The translations under genes were made by a program, and so were the position numbers. The notes under the pieces are model-generated. The model saw nothing but the letters and a program-made list of their open reading frames with translations. It made no database searches and was not told where the DNA came from. Below are positions 1-7,771 of a stretch of 64,000 bases of DNA, in pieces (position 1 is the first letter of the stretch; the number at the start of each line of letters is the position of its first letter). This stretch comes from Neisseriales bacterium (GTDB lineage: Bacteria; Pseudomonadota; Gammaproteobacteria; Burkholderiales; UBA11063): the NCBI GenBank assembly GCA_008017145.1, contig SSGY01000005.1, positions 1-64,000 of the forward strand. The letters run 5' to 3'.

Positions 1-528
1 CCCGTAATGAGAATCATCTATTTGGTTAACGTAAGCCATACTTGTGATGCCGTCTAAAGCTGTTTCGAATGTGGTGATATTGTCTGGAGTTATTTGTTGA
101 TTTTCTGCTTTTGTACTGCGCATTAGTACGCAATGTGCGGCAGTAAGAATGAATCCTGTTCTGGTTATTGGATCAAAACTTAATGGTGTACCGCTGCAAT
201 AGCGAGATCCAGCATAGGGTGAGCTCTCCGGTCCAAAGCTTAGTGCAACCGCCATACTTTGAAGTATTTTCCTTTTACTATCAGAGCTTTCAATAGCGGA
301 AACCTGACAATTCTCGCCATAGGCAATTTGAAAACTATGTTCAGTTCCATTTGTCGTAGAAGGTAGCTGTGGTAAACATAAATAGCCATTTGGCAAAACA
401 TTTGTAGGGTTAGGTGGATAATCTGTCGCTAAACTTGTGCCGCGCTCTATTGTACCGCCATTATTACAAGAGACTAGTCCCATAATAGAAGATAGGACGC
501 AAATTATATTTGTTATATAAAGCTTCAT
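1..528 (-). CDS. Trypsin-like serine protease lipoprotein (partial, C-terminus outside window)
   Basis: This is an open frame of 176 codons from ATG at 528 to the window edge with no stop. The N-terminus is a lipoprotein signal, a hydrophobic stretch ending in LVSC with Cys at residue 21, so the protein is probably anchored in the outer membrane. Around residues 137-142 it has TGFILTAAHC, the hallmark TAAHC segment holding the catalytic histidine of chymotrypsin-fold (S1) proteases. It is followed by a segment ending in DGITSMAYVNQIDDS. The Asp and Ser parts of the triad would lie beyond the window, so activity cannot be judged. It is transcribed away from nrdA. The family is fairly clear; the substrate is unknown. 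Confidence 0.75.
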   Translation of the reverse strand, partial: MKLYITNIICVLSSIMGLVSCNNGGTIERGTSLATDYPPNPTNVLPNGYLCLPQLPSTTNGTEHSFQIAYGENCQVSAIESSDSKRKILQSMAVALSFGPESSPYAGSRYCSGTPLSFDPITRTGFILTAAHCVLMRSTKAENQQITPDNITTFETALDGITSMAYVNQIDDSHYG

Positions 529-967
529 TTTATATTTTAGCTCACGATTTTTAAATTACGGTATAAATGTAACCGAGTTAATTGTTAAATAGTTGCTTTT
601 AAGATTTATGGTTTGGATTCGGTGCAATGTCACTAATGAGTAGGCATTTATTCCATTTAACTAATGTTCAAATTAAGTTAGCGTTTATCATAAGTTTAAT
701 ATTTTTTATGCAACTATATAATTTACCATTTTTGACTATTATAGTGCAATAGATAAATTCATCTATTGACAGATCATTTGTTTGTGTGTAGGTAGACCCA
801 ATTTTTTGGATTAGTTTTCTTCTAATTTCTTTTAATTTTGTATGGCAAATTAAATGCAACAATTCTGTTAAACTAAATCATAAATTAATTAATCCTTGGC
901 AGATAAGGCGTGAGCTGATACTTATAATTTGTCAACTTAAATATTTAATAAAATGACAGAAATTTTA
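529..967. other. Intergenic region between divergent genes
   Basis: This AT-rich divergent spacer should hold the promoter of the minus-strand protease gene and the upstream part of the nrdA control region. I see no convincing gene. A 64-codon minus-strand frame at 668-862 has low-complexity composition, no good ribosome binding site and no recognisable domain. Confidence 0.5.
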
Positions 968-997
968 TTGAGATTTATTTGGTATAGAGGTTATAAT
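968..997 (+). promoter_or_regulatory. nrdA promoter
   Basis: TTGAGA at 968-973 and TATAAT at 992-997 are separated by 18 bp, a good sigma-70 match. The predicted start near 1004 lies just before the first NrdR box, so a bound repressor would block the start site and early elongation. Confidence 0.65.
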
Positions 998-1009
998 CGA
1001 CCCTGTAAA

Positions 1010-1025
1010 ACACAGCTTATAGTGT
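1010..1025 (+). promoter_or_regulatory. NrdR box 1
   Basis: The 16-mer ACACAGCTTATAGTGT matches the NrdR box consensus (acaCwATATATwGtgt type) at 13 of 16 positions, counting W as A or T. It lies about 6 bp after the predicted transcription start and 16 bp before a second box. NrdR is the ATP/dATP-sensing repressor of ribonucleotide reductase genes. Confidence 0.75.
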
Positions 1026-1041
1026 TTAAAATGATTGTTTG

Positions 1042-1057
1042 ATACTAAATATAGTGT
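1042..1057 (+). promoter_or_regulatory. NrdR box 2
   Basis: The 16-mer ATACTAAATATAGTGT matches the NrdR consensus at 14 of 16 positions. Its start is 32 bp from the start of box 1, close to three helical turns. That is the paired geometry known for NrdR, so both boxes face the same side of the DNA. Confidence 0.78.
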
Positions 1058-1089
1058 ATTGACAGAAACATGAATAAAAGGGATTTGAT

Positions 1090-3948
1090 ATGCATCTAAC
1101 TAATGAAGCCAATATGTTAGCGACCCAATATGGGCAGTCGTTGACGCCACATGGCGATTTCTCAATGTACCACGTAGTTCGTCGTAATGGTGAAGTTGTG
1201 GAGTTTAATCCAACTAAAATTGCAGTAGCAATTACCAAAGCGTATATTGGTGTCCACGGTCACAATAGCATGTCATCGGTGGGTGTGCGTGAACAAGTGG
1301 CGCAATTAACTAATATGGTTATTTTGGCTTTGCAGGGGCGTAAACCGGATGGTGGCTCGATTCATATCGAAGAAATTCAGGATCAGGTTGAATTAGCTTT
1401 GATGCGCAGTGGTGAACACGAAGTAGCGCGCGCTTACGTATTATATCGTGAAGAACGCCGTCATGAACGCGACTTAGAAGGCGTTAAGCGTCCAGATGCA
1501 CAAATTCATGTAGTGCACGCGAATGGTGAGCGTAAAGAATTGAATATCAAACATGTTTATGGTGTGATTCAGGCTGCTTGTGAGGGATTACTGGAAGTTA
1601 ATCCAAAACTAATCTTGGATGAAGCACTCAAAAATCTATATGATGGCGTAAGTGAAGATGAAGTTTTCAAATCAGTAATTTTAGCCGCGCGACTATTAAT
1701 CGAAAGTGAACCTGCCTATAATTCAGTAACGGCTAGGTTATTGATGCATACTATTCGTAAAGAAGTTATCGGACGTGAAGTTAGTCAAAATGAAGCTAAT
1801 GACCTATACAAAACTTATTTTGGAGAATATATCCAAAAAGGTATCAAAGCTGAGTTATTAGATCCGCGTTTAGCTGAATTTGATTTGACCAAAATAGCGG
1901 CTGCTTTAGATGGTAAACGTGATAATCAATTCAAGTACTTGGGTTTACAAACGCTATATGATCGTTATTTCTTGCATATTCGCGGTACACGCATTGAATT
2001 ACCGCAAGCATTTTTTATGCGCGTGGCAATGGGTCTAGCGTTAAATGAAGTTGAGCGTGAGCGTCGGGCAATTGAATTTTATAAATTGTTGTCGAGCTTT
2101 GATTTTATGTCATCAACTCCGACTTTGTTTAATTCGGGAACGTTGCACTCTCAGCTATCTAGTTGCTATTTAAGTACAATTTCAGATGATCTGATCGGGA
2201 TCTATGACGGAATTAAAGAGAATGCTTTGCTATCTAAATTTGCTGGTGGTCTTGGTAATGACTGGACACCAATTCGCGCCATGGGTGCACATATCAAAGG
2301 CACTAACGGTAAATCACAAGGGGTAATTCCATTTCTAAAAGTGGTTAATGATACTTGTGTGGCAGTTAATCAAGGTGGAAAACGTAAAGGTGCCGCTTGT
2401 GTCTATCTTGAAACTTGGCATGCGGATATTGAAGAATTTTTAGATTTACGTAAAAATACTGGTGATGATCGTCGTCGTTGTCATGATATTAATACTGCTA
2501 ACTGGATTCCTGATTTATTTATGAAACGGGTGCATGAGCAAGGTGAGTGGACATTATTCTCACCAAATGAAGTGCCAGATCTGCATGATAAATTTGGTCT
2601 TGAATTTGAACAAGCCTATCTTGGCTATGAGCGATTAGCTGCAGAGGGTAAGATTCGGGTAAGTAAAAAAATACCTGCTTTACAATTATGGCGCAAGATT
2701 TTAACGATGCTTTTTGAAACTGGGCACCCATGGGTTACTTTTAAAGATCCATGTAATATTCGTTCACCACAACAACATGTTGGGGTAGTGCATAGTTCTA
2801 ATTTATGTACTGAGATTACTCTAAATACTAACGAAAACGAAATTGCAGTATGTAATTTGGGTTCAGTAAATTTACTTAATCATTTGACCGATAAGGGTTT
2901 AGATTTTGTTAAATTAAAACAAACTGTAACTACTGCAATGCGCATGTTGGATAATGTGATTGATATTAATTTCTACCCAGTTACTAAAGCGCGCAATTCC
3001 AATTTGCGTCATCGTCCGGTTGGTTTAGGTTTTATGGGTTTTCAGGATTGCTTACATCAGCTACGTATTCCGTATGCTTCAGTTGAGGCTGTCGAATTTG
3101 CTGATCGTTCAATGGAAATGATTGCGTATAATGCATATTGGGCATCCAGCGAATTAGCGCGTGAACGTGGTCGTTATGCTTCCTATGAAGGTAGTTTGTG
3201 GTCACAAGGAGTTTTACCTTATGACTCAATGAAGTTATTGGCAGAAGCTCGCGGTAATAGTGATTACCTTAAAGTTGATAATTCAATTACTTTGGATTGG
3301 GATGCTTTGCGCGAACAAATTAAAACTTATGGTATGCGTAATTCCAACTGTCTGGCGATTGCACCAACCGCGACGATTTCTAATATTATTGGTGTTGCAG
3401 CTTCAATCGAACCAACTTATCAAAATATTTTTGTTAAATCAAATCTCTCTGGTGAGTTTACCGTTGTTAATGAATTCTTAGTACGTGATTTGAAACAACA
3501 GGGCTTATGGGACGAAGTTATGCTCGGTGACATCAAGTATTTTGATGGAAGCTTGGAGCGGATTGAACGTATTCCTGCTGATTTGCGTAAATTGTATGCA
3601 ACTGCCTTTGAAATGGATCCTAGCTGGTTAGTTGAAGCGGCTAGTCGTCGCCAAAAATGGATTGACCAAGCGCAGTCACTAAATCTGTATGTGTCACAGC
3701 CATCAGGGCGTAAGCTAGATGAATTATATCGTTTAGCATGGGTACGTGGTTTAAAAACTACCTACTACTTACGCACCTTAGCTGCAACTGCAGCTGAGAA
3801 ATCAACTGGGCGTGGTGGTGAACTTAACGCGGTATCTGCAGATGGTTCGGCTGGACAATTTAGCTCGCGGGTTAATATGGATAATACACCAGCAACGGAT
3901 GCTAAATTCTGCTCGATAGATAATCCAGAGTGTGAAAGCTGCCAATAA
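1090..3948 (+). CDS. nrdA: Ribonucleoside-diphosphate reductase, class Ia alpha subunit
   Basis: The product (952 aa) is the catalytic subunit that reduces ribonucleoside diphosphates to deoxyribonucleotides in the cytoplasm, together with a radical-bearing beta subunit. The N-terminus carries two ATP-cone domains (about residues 26-120, with VVRRNGEVVEFNP, and 137-230, with VHANGERKELN), giving dATP feedback control. The catalytic barrel has SSCYLS (active-site Cys) and SNLCTEI near residue 573. The C-terminal tail ends in CSIDNPECESCQ, the redox-relay cysteines. AAGGGA at 1078-1083 supports the ATG. A strong terminator follows directly, and no nrdB lies next to it or elsewhere in the window. 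Two NrdR boxes precede it. Confidence 0.96.
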   Translation: MHLTNEANMLATQYGQSLTPHGDFSMYHVVRRNGEVVEFNPTKIAVAITKAYIGVHGHNSMSSVGVREQVAQLTNMVILALQGRKPDGGSIHIEEIQDQVELALMRSGEHEVARAYVLYREERRHERDLEGVKRPDAQIHVVHANGERKELNIKHVYGVIQAACEGLLEVNPKLILDEALKNLYDGVSEDEVFKSVILAARLLIESEPAYNSVTARLLMHTIRKEVIGREVSQNEANDLYKTYFGEYIQKGIKAELLDPRLAEFDLTKIAAALDGKRDNQFKYLGLQTLYDRYFLHIRGTRIELPQAFFMRVAMGLALNEVERERRAIEFYKLLSSFDFMSSTPTLFNSGTLHSQLSSCYLSTISDDLIGIYDGIKENALLSKFAGGLGNDWTPIRAMGAHIKGTNGKSQGVIPFLKVVNDTCVAVNQGGKRKGAACVYLETWHADIEEFLDLRKNTGDDRRRCHDINTANWIPDLFMKRVHEQGEWTLFSPNEVPDLHDKFGLEFEQAYLGYERLAAEGKIRVSKKIPALQLWRKILTMLFETGHPWVTFKDPCNIRSPQQHVGVVHSSNLCTEITLNTNENEIAVCNLGSVNLLNHLTDKGLDFVKLKQTVTTAMRMLDNVIDINFYPVTKARNSNLRHRPVGLGFMGFQDCLHQLRIPYASVEAVEFADRSMEMIAYNAYWASSELARERGRYASYEGSLWSQGVLPYDSMKLLAEARGNSDYLKVDNSITLDWDALREQIKTYGMRNSNCLAIAPTATISNIIGVAASIEPTYQNIFVKSNLSGEFTVVNEFLVRDLKQQGLWDEVMLGDIKYFDGSLERIERIPADLRKLYATAFEMDPSWLVEAASRRQKWIDQAQSLNLYVSQPSGRKLDELYRLAWVRGLKTTYYLRTLAATAAEKSTGRGGELNAVSADGSAGQFSSRVNMDNTPATDAKFCSIDNPECESCQ

Positions 3949-3993
3949 TACTCATTGTCTTTGAATCTTGGACTTTGTCGTATCTCAAAAAAG

Positions 3994-4032
3994 ACTCGTC
4001 GTGTTTCACTATTGTACACGACGAGTTTTTTT
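3994..4032 (+). terminator. Intrinsic terminator of nrdA
   Basis: An 11-bp perfect stem (ACTCGTCGTGT at 3994-4004 with ACACGACGAGT at 4016-4026) and an 11-nt loop are followed by seven T. It sits 46 bp after the nrdA stop and shows that nrdA is monocistronic. Confidence 0.9.
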
Positions 4033-4195
4033 ATTGTGTCACATCAATTGTACATAGTGTTTGAATTTGTTATGCTATTTCTTTATCACTGGCATTATCT
4101 AATTCAGCGACTAAATCAATAAAAATCATTAATCAAGCATGGTTGTGCGCTCGAATCATTGTCAGTCAATTAGTAGTAATCTATTGGTGCGATGA

Positions 4196-4241
4196 CCTGT
4201 GCAAAAACCCAGTTTTAATATTTTTGGCAAAATCATATAAT
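4196..4241 (+). promoter_or_regulatory. Promoter with lux-box-like dyad, copy 1
   Basis: CTGTGCAAAAACCCAG at 4197-4212 is a CTG-N10-CAG dyad. TATAAT follows at 4236-4241. The -35 position (about 4213-4218, TTTTAA) is poor, which suggests activator dependence. The dyad centre is about 43 bp upstream of the predicted start. The first 30 bp are identical to the copy at 5069, and the dyad recurs before the deaminase operon at 11963, always with the same 40-bp offset to the -10. Confidence 0.65.
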
Positions 4242-4281
4242 TCTGTCTGAAGCAAAATAACCTTTTCTGAAAGAATAAATT

Positions 4282-4923
4282 ATGAAAAAACTACTTATGA
4301 TAATGTCAACTTTAGTAACTTTGAGTGCATGTAACAGTGGTGCTGGGCAACAATACAAGCAAAATGGTTATTCAGATAATATAACTGCGATAGCTAGTCA
4401 GTCTTTACCGCAACCAGTACCAAACGTTCCGTCTGGTTTTGAGAGTGATAACAGTTTGTGTCAGGCAAGAACCGATATGGTTGATTCCGGTAAATTTTAC
4501 CTTCTTGTTGGAACAGTTTTAAGTAGCCCAATATACAAGGATGGAATAAACCAAAAAAACGTTGAATTGTCTCATACTCATTTTCATGTTTTACCATTAG
4601 GTGAAAGTAATCCGCAAAATTACTATGATGTGGCAGCTGATAATGTATTTACTTCCGGTTATGATCAGGCTCAGCCAAATAAATCTGTGCCAGCACCCTT
4701 AAGTAATTTAGTATCTGGCACAACAGTTGAATTATGTGGAATTACTTATGCTGATAAATCTCCACAAACTGGTGTTGTATCTAATGGGATTCATTGGGTA
4801 CATATAGCCAATCAGCAAATGACCGAAGGTGGTTGGATCAAAATTATTAATTCAGATGGAAGCTTAAGCGATAATTTGGAAAATAACACTGAGTATCTAT
4901 ACTTATGGTCCTCAGATAATTGA
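4282..4923 (+). CDS. Lipoprotein of unknown function
   Basis: The product is 213 aa. The first 17 residues are a lipoprotein signal (MKKLLM, hydrophobic core, lipobox LSAC with Cys17), so the mature protein is lipid-anchored and probably faces the periplasm or the surface. The mature part is rich in Asn, Ser and Gly, and I recognise no domain in it. Two cysteines (in SLCQART and ELCGITY) could form a disulfide. It starts at ATG 4282, shares its promoter type with the next lipoprotein gene, and is closed by a hairpin at 4989-5015. Function is unknown; the shared promoter is the only functional clue. Confidence 0.85.
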   Translation: MKKLLMIMSTLVTLSACNSGAGQQYKQNGYSDNITAIASQSLPQPVPNVPSGFESDNSLCQARTDMVDSGKFYLLVGTVLSSPIYKDGINQKNVELSHTHFHVLPLGESNPQNYYDVAADNVFTSGYDQAQPNKSVPAPLSNLVSGTTVELCGITYADKSPQTGVVSNGIHWVHIANQQMTEGGWIKIINSDGSLSDNLENNTEYLYLWSSDN

Positions 4924-4988
4924 CCCAGCTTAAACGCTTAGCACATGATCGCTAAAGCTAAAGATTACTATCGACAGGGAATTATGAT

Positions 4989-5020
4989 AATTGAGATAGC
5001 GCAGCTATCTCAATTTTATT
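4989..5020 (+). terminator. Intrinsic terminator after the lipoprotein gene
   Basis: A 12-bp perfect stem (AATTGAGATAGC at 4989-5000 with GCTATCTCAATT at 5004-5015) and a GCA loop are followed by TTATT. It separates the two lipoprotein genes, which therefore have separate promoters. Confidence 0.75.
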
Positions 5021-5068
5021 TATATCTTATTGATATGCATAAATTCAATAAGTTAAATTATCTACAAC

Positions 5069-5114
5069 CCTGTGCAAAAACCCAGTTTTAATATTTTTTG
5101 CTGTCACTTATAAT
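5069..5114 (+). promoter_or_regulatory. Promoter with lux-box-like dyad, copy 2
   Basis: The same CTGTGCAAAAACCCAG dyad lies at 5070-5085, in a 30-bp block identical to that at 4196-4225. TATAAT at 5109-5114 is again 40 bp from the block start. A 5' leader containing TCTG and an ACAAAA run follows, similar to the other two copies. Confidence 0.68.
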
Positions 5115-5154
5115 CTAGTCTGTACTTAAACAAAACTAACTATCAGGAACTATT

Positions 5155-6594
5155 ATGAAAAAACTACTTAGCGCTCTTCTACCATTGTTTGTTCTAACTG
5201 CCTGTGTCGGATCAAATAACAACCAAAATCCAACTAATAATTCTACTCTCAATAGCGGTACACTAGCTAATATAAATACCACGATTGACCCAACTACAAT
5301 TGGCTTTGCCGCAAATTTTGCTGCTCAGCATGCAGATTTACAAATTGCTTTTGCACCATATTATGAATCAGGTAGTCAACATAGTGCGGGAGAGTGTTCC
5401 AATGCTCAGGATATTTATGCTACCACAATCGCGCCAATAATGAAAGTAAGCGAAAGCTCTACTTTGAATAGTCTTTGGAATAGCGATGAATATTTTAACT
5501 GCAATGCGGGGATAACCAAGTTAGTTGTTGCTTCAATAACTAGTGCTAAACTGTCAATTCGTGCTGCCGTATATGATTTTAATAACCCTGATATTACCTA
5601 TGCTCTGATTCAAGCAAAACGTAATAATCCACAACTTGATATTCAGGTAATTGCTGATAAGGCTAATCTAACTGATACTAATTCAATGATTGCCGTCTTA
5701 GCGCAAAATAATATTCCAGTCTATATTGCGTCAGCTTATGCAATTATGCATAATAAATTTATGGTGATCGATAATCAATCTGTCGAATATGGTAGTTTTA
5801 ATTATTCAACTACCGCAGCGACACGTCAAGCCAATAATGCAATTTGGATTGACAATAGTAACATTGCTGCCAGCTATACCGAACGCTGGAATGAAATCCG
5901 TGCAAATCAAGCAACTTCTGTTTACCAAATCAGTCAGTCGCAATATTCTGAGCAACCATATGATTCTGGTGTAAATGTTGTTGCTAGCGCAAAAACGGAA
6001 GTAGTTGGGAAACAAATTTATAGTTTGACTCTTGATAATACTGATATTGACAGTGTACATAATTTGGTAAATGCCGAAAGCGCAGTAATTTGTCCAATTT
6101 CAATGACAGCTTTAGGAGCAAGCTGTTTGCCAAATTATAGTTACTACTCTCAGGGTTCATATTATCAAAATTCACCGTTTTACCAAGCAATAAATAATGC
6201 TCAACAGTCAATTCAAATTGCCATCTTTACTTTTACTGATAAAGCTCTGGTGGATGATTTAATTGCTGCCAAAAATCGTGGAGTAAAAGTACAAGTCGTT
6301 GCTGATTATTCGCAGGGCACTCAATCCTACAGTACTGCGGGGTTTGAAAAATTAATTCAGAATGGAATTGAAGTTCGAATTAATAAATCATACGAATTAT
6401 TACACGATAAATACATGATTATTGATGGTAATACTGTCGAAACTGGCAGCTATAATTATACTGCTTCAGCACAAACCAAAAATGCTGAAAATTATCAAAT
6501 TTATCATAATAATCAACAATTGGCTCAACTTTATCAGCAAGATTGGCAGGCAGTTTTTGATCAAGGATATCCATATCAAGCGCCAGCACAATAA
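5155..6594 (+). CDS. Phospholipase D-like (PLD superfamily) lipoprotein, two HKD motifs
   Basis: The product is 479 aa with a lipobox LTAC (Cys17), so it is probably membrane-anchored outside the cytoplasm. It has two complete HxK(x4)D motifs: HNKFMVID near residue 198 followed by GSFNYS, and HDKYMIID near residue 416 followed by GSYNYT. Both halves of the bilobed active site are therefore intact. PLD-superfamily members with this short spacing include nucleases (Nuc type) and phosphodiesterases or phospholipases; the sequence alone does not separate these. The linker at about 255-330 is Asn/Ser-rich. It shares its promoter motif with the preceding lipoprotein and with the purine deaminase operon, so a nuclease role is attractive but inferred. 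Confidence 0.88.
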   Translation: MKKLLSALLPLFVLTACVGSNNNQNPTNNSTLNSGTLANINTTIDPTTIGFAANFAAQHADLQIAFAPYYESGSQHSAGECSNAQDIYATTIAPIMKVSESSTLNSLWNSDEYFNCNAGITKLVVASITSAKLSIRAAVYDFNNPDITYALIQAKRNNPQLDIQVIADKANLTDTNSMIAVLAQNNIPVYIASAYAIMHNKFMVIDNQSVEYGSFNYSTTAATRQANNAIWIDNSNIAASYTERWNEIRANQATSVYQISQSQYSEQPYDSGVNVVASAKTEVVGKQIYSLTLDNTDIDSVHNLVNAESAVICPISMTALGASCLPNYSYYSQGSYYQNSPFYQAINNAQQSIQIAIFTFTDKALVDDLIAAKNRGVKVQVVADYSQGTQSYSTAGFEKLIQNGIEVRINKSYELLHDKYMIIDGNTVETGSYNYTASAQTKNAENYQIYHNNQQLAQLYQQDWQAVFDQGYPYQAPAQ

Positions 6595-6626
6595 ATTTTA
6601 GTTATTGTTTATATACTTCCAATGTG

Positions 6627-6659
6627 GGTGTAGATTTATTAATTTAAGAAATCTACACC
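6627..6659 (+). terminator. Inverted repeat, possible terminator after the PLD gene
   Basis: An 11-bp perfect stem (GGTGTAGATTT at 6627-6637 with AAATCTACACC at 6649-6659) lies 32 bp after the stop of the PLD-like gene. There is no strong T-run after it on the plus strand, so Rho-independent action is uncertain. Confidence 0.5.
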
Positions 6660-6679
6660 TAGTTAAATTTATCTGAACT

Positions 6680-6744
6680 GGTCGCTGATTTACTCTTCAC
6701 TTACGAGTAATAAGCTTCGCCGTAAATCACTTATTAGCAATCCC
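6680..6744. repeat. Structured intergenic repeat, copy 1
   Basis: This has a 42-bp core at 6687-6728, with outer stem GATTTAC/GTAAATC and inner stem CTTA/TAAG. It aligns without gaps to 62370-62411 (31 of 42 identical). The paired positions change together: the outer-stem end is C-G here and T-A in the other copy, and the inner-stem second pair is T-A here and C-G there. Confidence 0.6.
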
Positions 6745-6795
6745 ACACAGAAAATATTAAATACAATCAATCGCTACCTACAAAGTACCGCATCA

Positions 6796-7521
6796 TCAAT
6801 AAACATCAATATGACCGGCTGGCAATTTCACATTAACCATTAAATCCTGTGGGATAACTTGATAAAACCCTAAACTGATCAATTTATCGTACAGTCCATC
6901 GCGAGTATAAACATCAAATTTTATCCGTAATTGATTGGCAAATACTGCATCAATAGCACTTTTAGAAATAGTTTTGTTTTCTGCTGTTGATATGACACTA
7001 GCAATTTCCTGGCTAGTTAAACCATGAATAAATAAAAAAATGACCTGCTTTTCACGTTTACTTAAATTAAATTTTTTAAAATTGGTATTAACCGAGAAAT
7101 CATAAACCTTAAGCGCTTTAAGAATACTAAATTTCAGATTCGTATACAGGATTTTGCGTAATTCTACATATAATCCAGCTACTTCATTGTTATCTGGATT
7201 TATTAGCGGTTTTTTATTGGTTGTATAAGGTTGAACAATACCTTCATAATAATTAAAATTAATTGAATAGTTCGGAGTTTTGGTTTGGATTATTTCTTCC
7301 TGCTCTTTTAATGATTGTGACTGAAAATATTGCCCCAACTCATCAGGTAATCCTCGATTACCTTCTTGTGCTTGCTCACCGCGAACTTGCCGGTATTGTT
7401 GGCTGCTAAAAAGAATCACTTGATTCAAATCATAAATAGCAATCGGTGACAGAAACATTAGCTCGTCAAGATTACGATAGTTGCTGATCACTGATTCAAG
7501 ATATTCGGTATTCGATTTCAT
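6796..7521 (-). CDS. PAS-like/LuxR-type transcriptional regulator
   Basis: The product is 241 aa. The N-terminal part (about 15-130) looks like a PAS sensor domain (opening FLSPIAIYDLNQVILFSS). The C-terminal part (about 150-215) reads NLSKREKQVIFLFIHGLTSQEIASVIS, a LuxR/GerE helix-turn-helix with a short insert before the recognition helix (KTISKSAIDAVF). It has no receiver domain and no homoserine-lactone signature that I can see. It lies between the lipoprotein genes and the deaminase cluster, whose three promoters share a dyad of lux-box geometry, so it is the obvious candidate regulator of them. Its own upstream region (TATAAT on the minus strand near 7604) lacks the dyad. The signal is unknown. 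Confidence 0.8.
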   Translation of the reverse strand: MKSNTEYLESVISNYRNLDELMFLSPIAIYDLNQVILFSSQQYRQVRGEQAQEGNRGLPDELGQYFQSQSLKEQEEIIQTKTPNYSINFNYYEGIVQPYTTNKKPLINPDNNEVAGLYVELRKILYTNLKFSILKALKVYDFSVNTNFKKFNLSKREKQVIFLFIHGLTSQEIASVISTAENKTISKSAIDAVFANQLRIKFDVYTRDGLYDKLISLGFYQVIPQDLMVNVKLPAGHIDVY

Positions 7522-7724
7522 TTTTAGAGCCTTTTTAATAAAATTAACTAATTATTTTTATAATAACTCAACCACAGTCTATTTCAATGATTTTGGGTGA
7601 TTATAACATATCAGTTTTATTAAAAAAGGTTGCATTAGCTCTATTGTGTAGGTTCTGTTATAGAATCAGTTGCTGATAGTGAGTAATTTATTCGAAGTTT
7701 TGATATTTATCGTGATTTAAGTAA

Positions 7725-7754
7725 AATAAGCTTCCTTATGCCAGAAAGCTTATT
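7725..7754 (-). terminator. Terminator of the deaminase operon
   Basis: A 9-bp stem (AATAAGCTT at 7725-7733 with AAGCTTATT at 7746-7754) lies 18 bp after the stop of the last gene. On the minus strand the stem runs into TTATTTTA. Confidence 0.6.
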
Positions 7755-7771
7755 GAGATAATAAAATGATA

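Noticed and set aside
668..862. Minus-strand frame of 64 codons in the protease-nrdA spacer
   Set aside because: No ribosome site, no domain, AT-rich random composition.
4196..4212. CRP site for the shared promoter dyad
   Set aside because: The half-sites are CTG/CAG, not TGTGA/TCACA, and one arm does not match.
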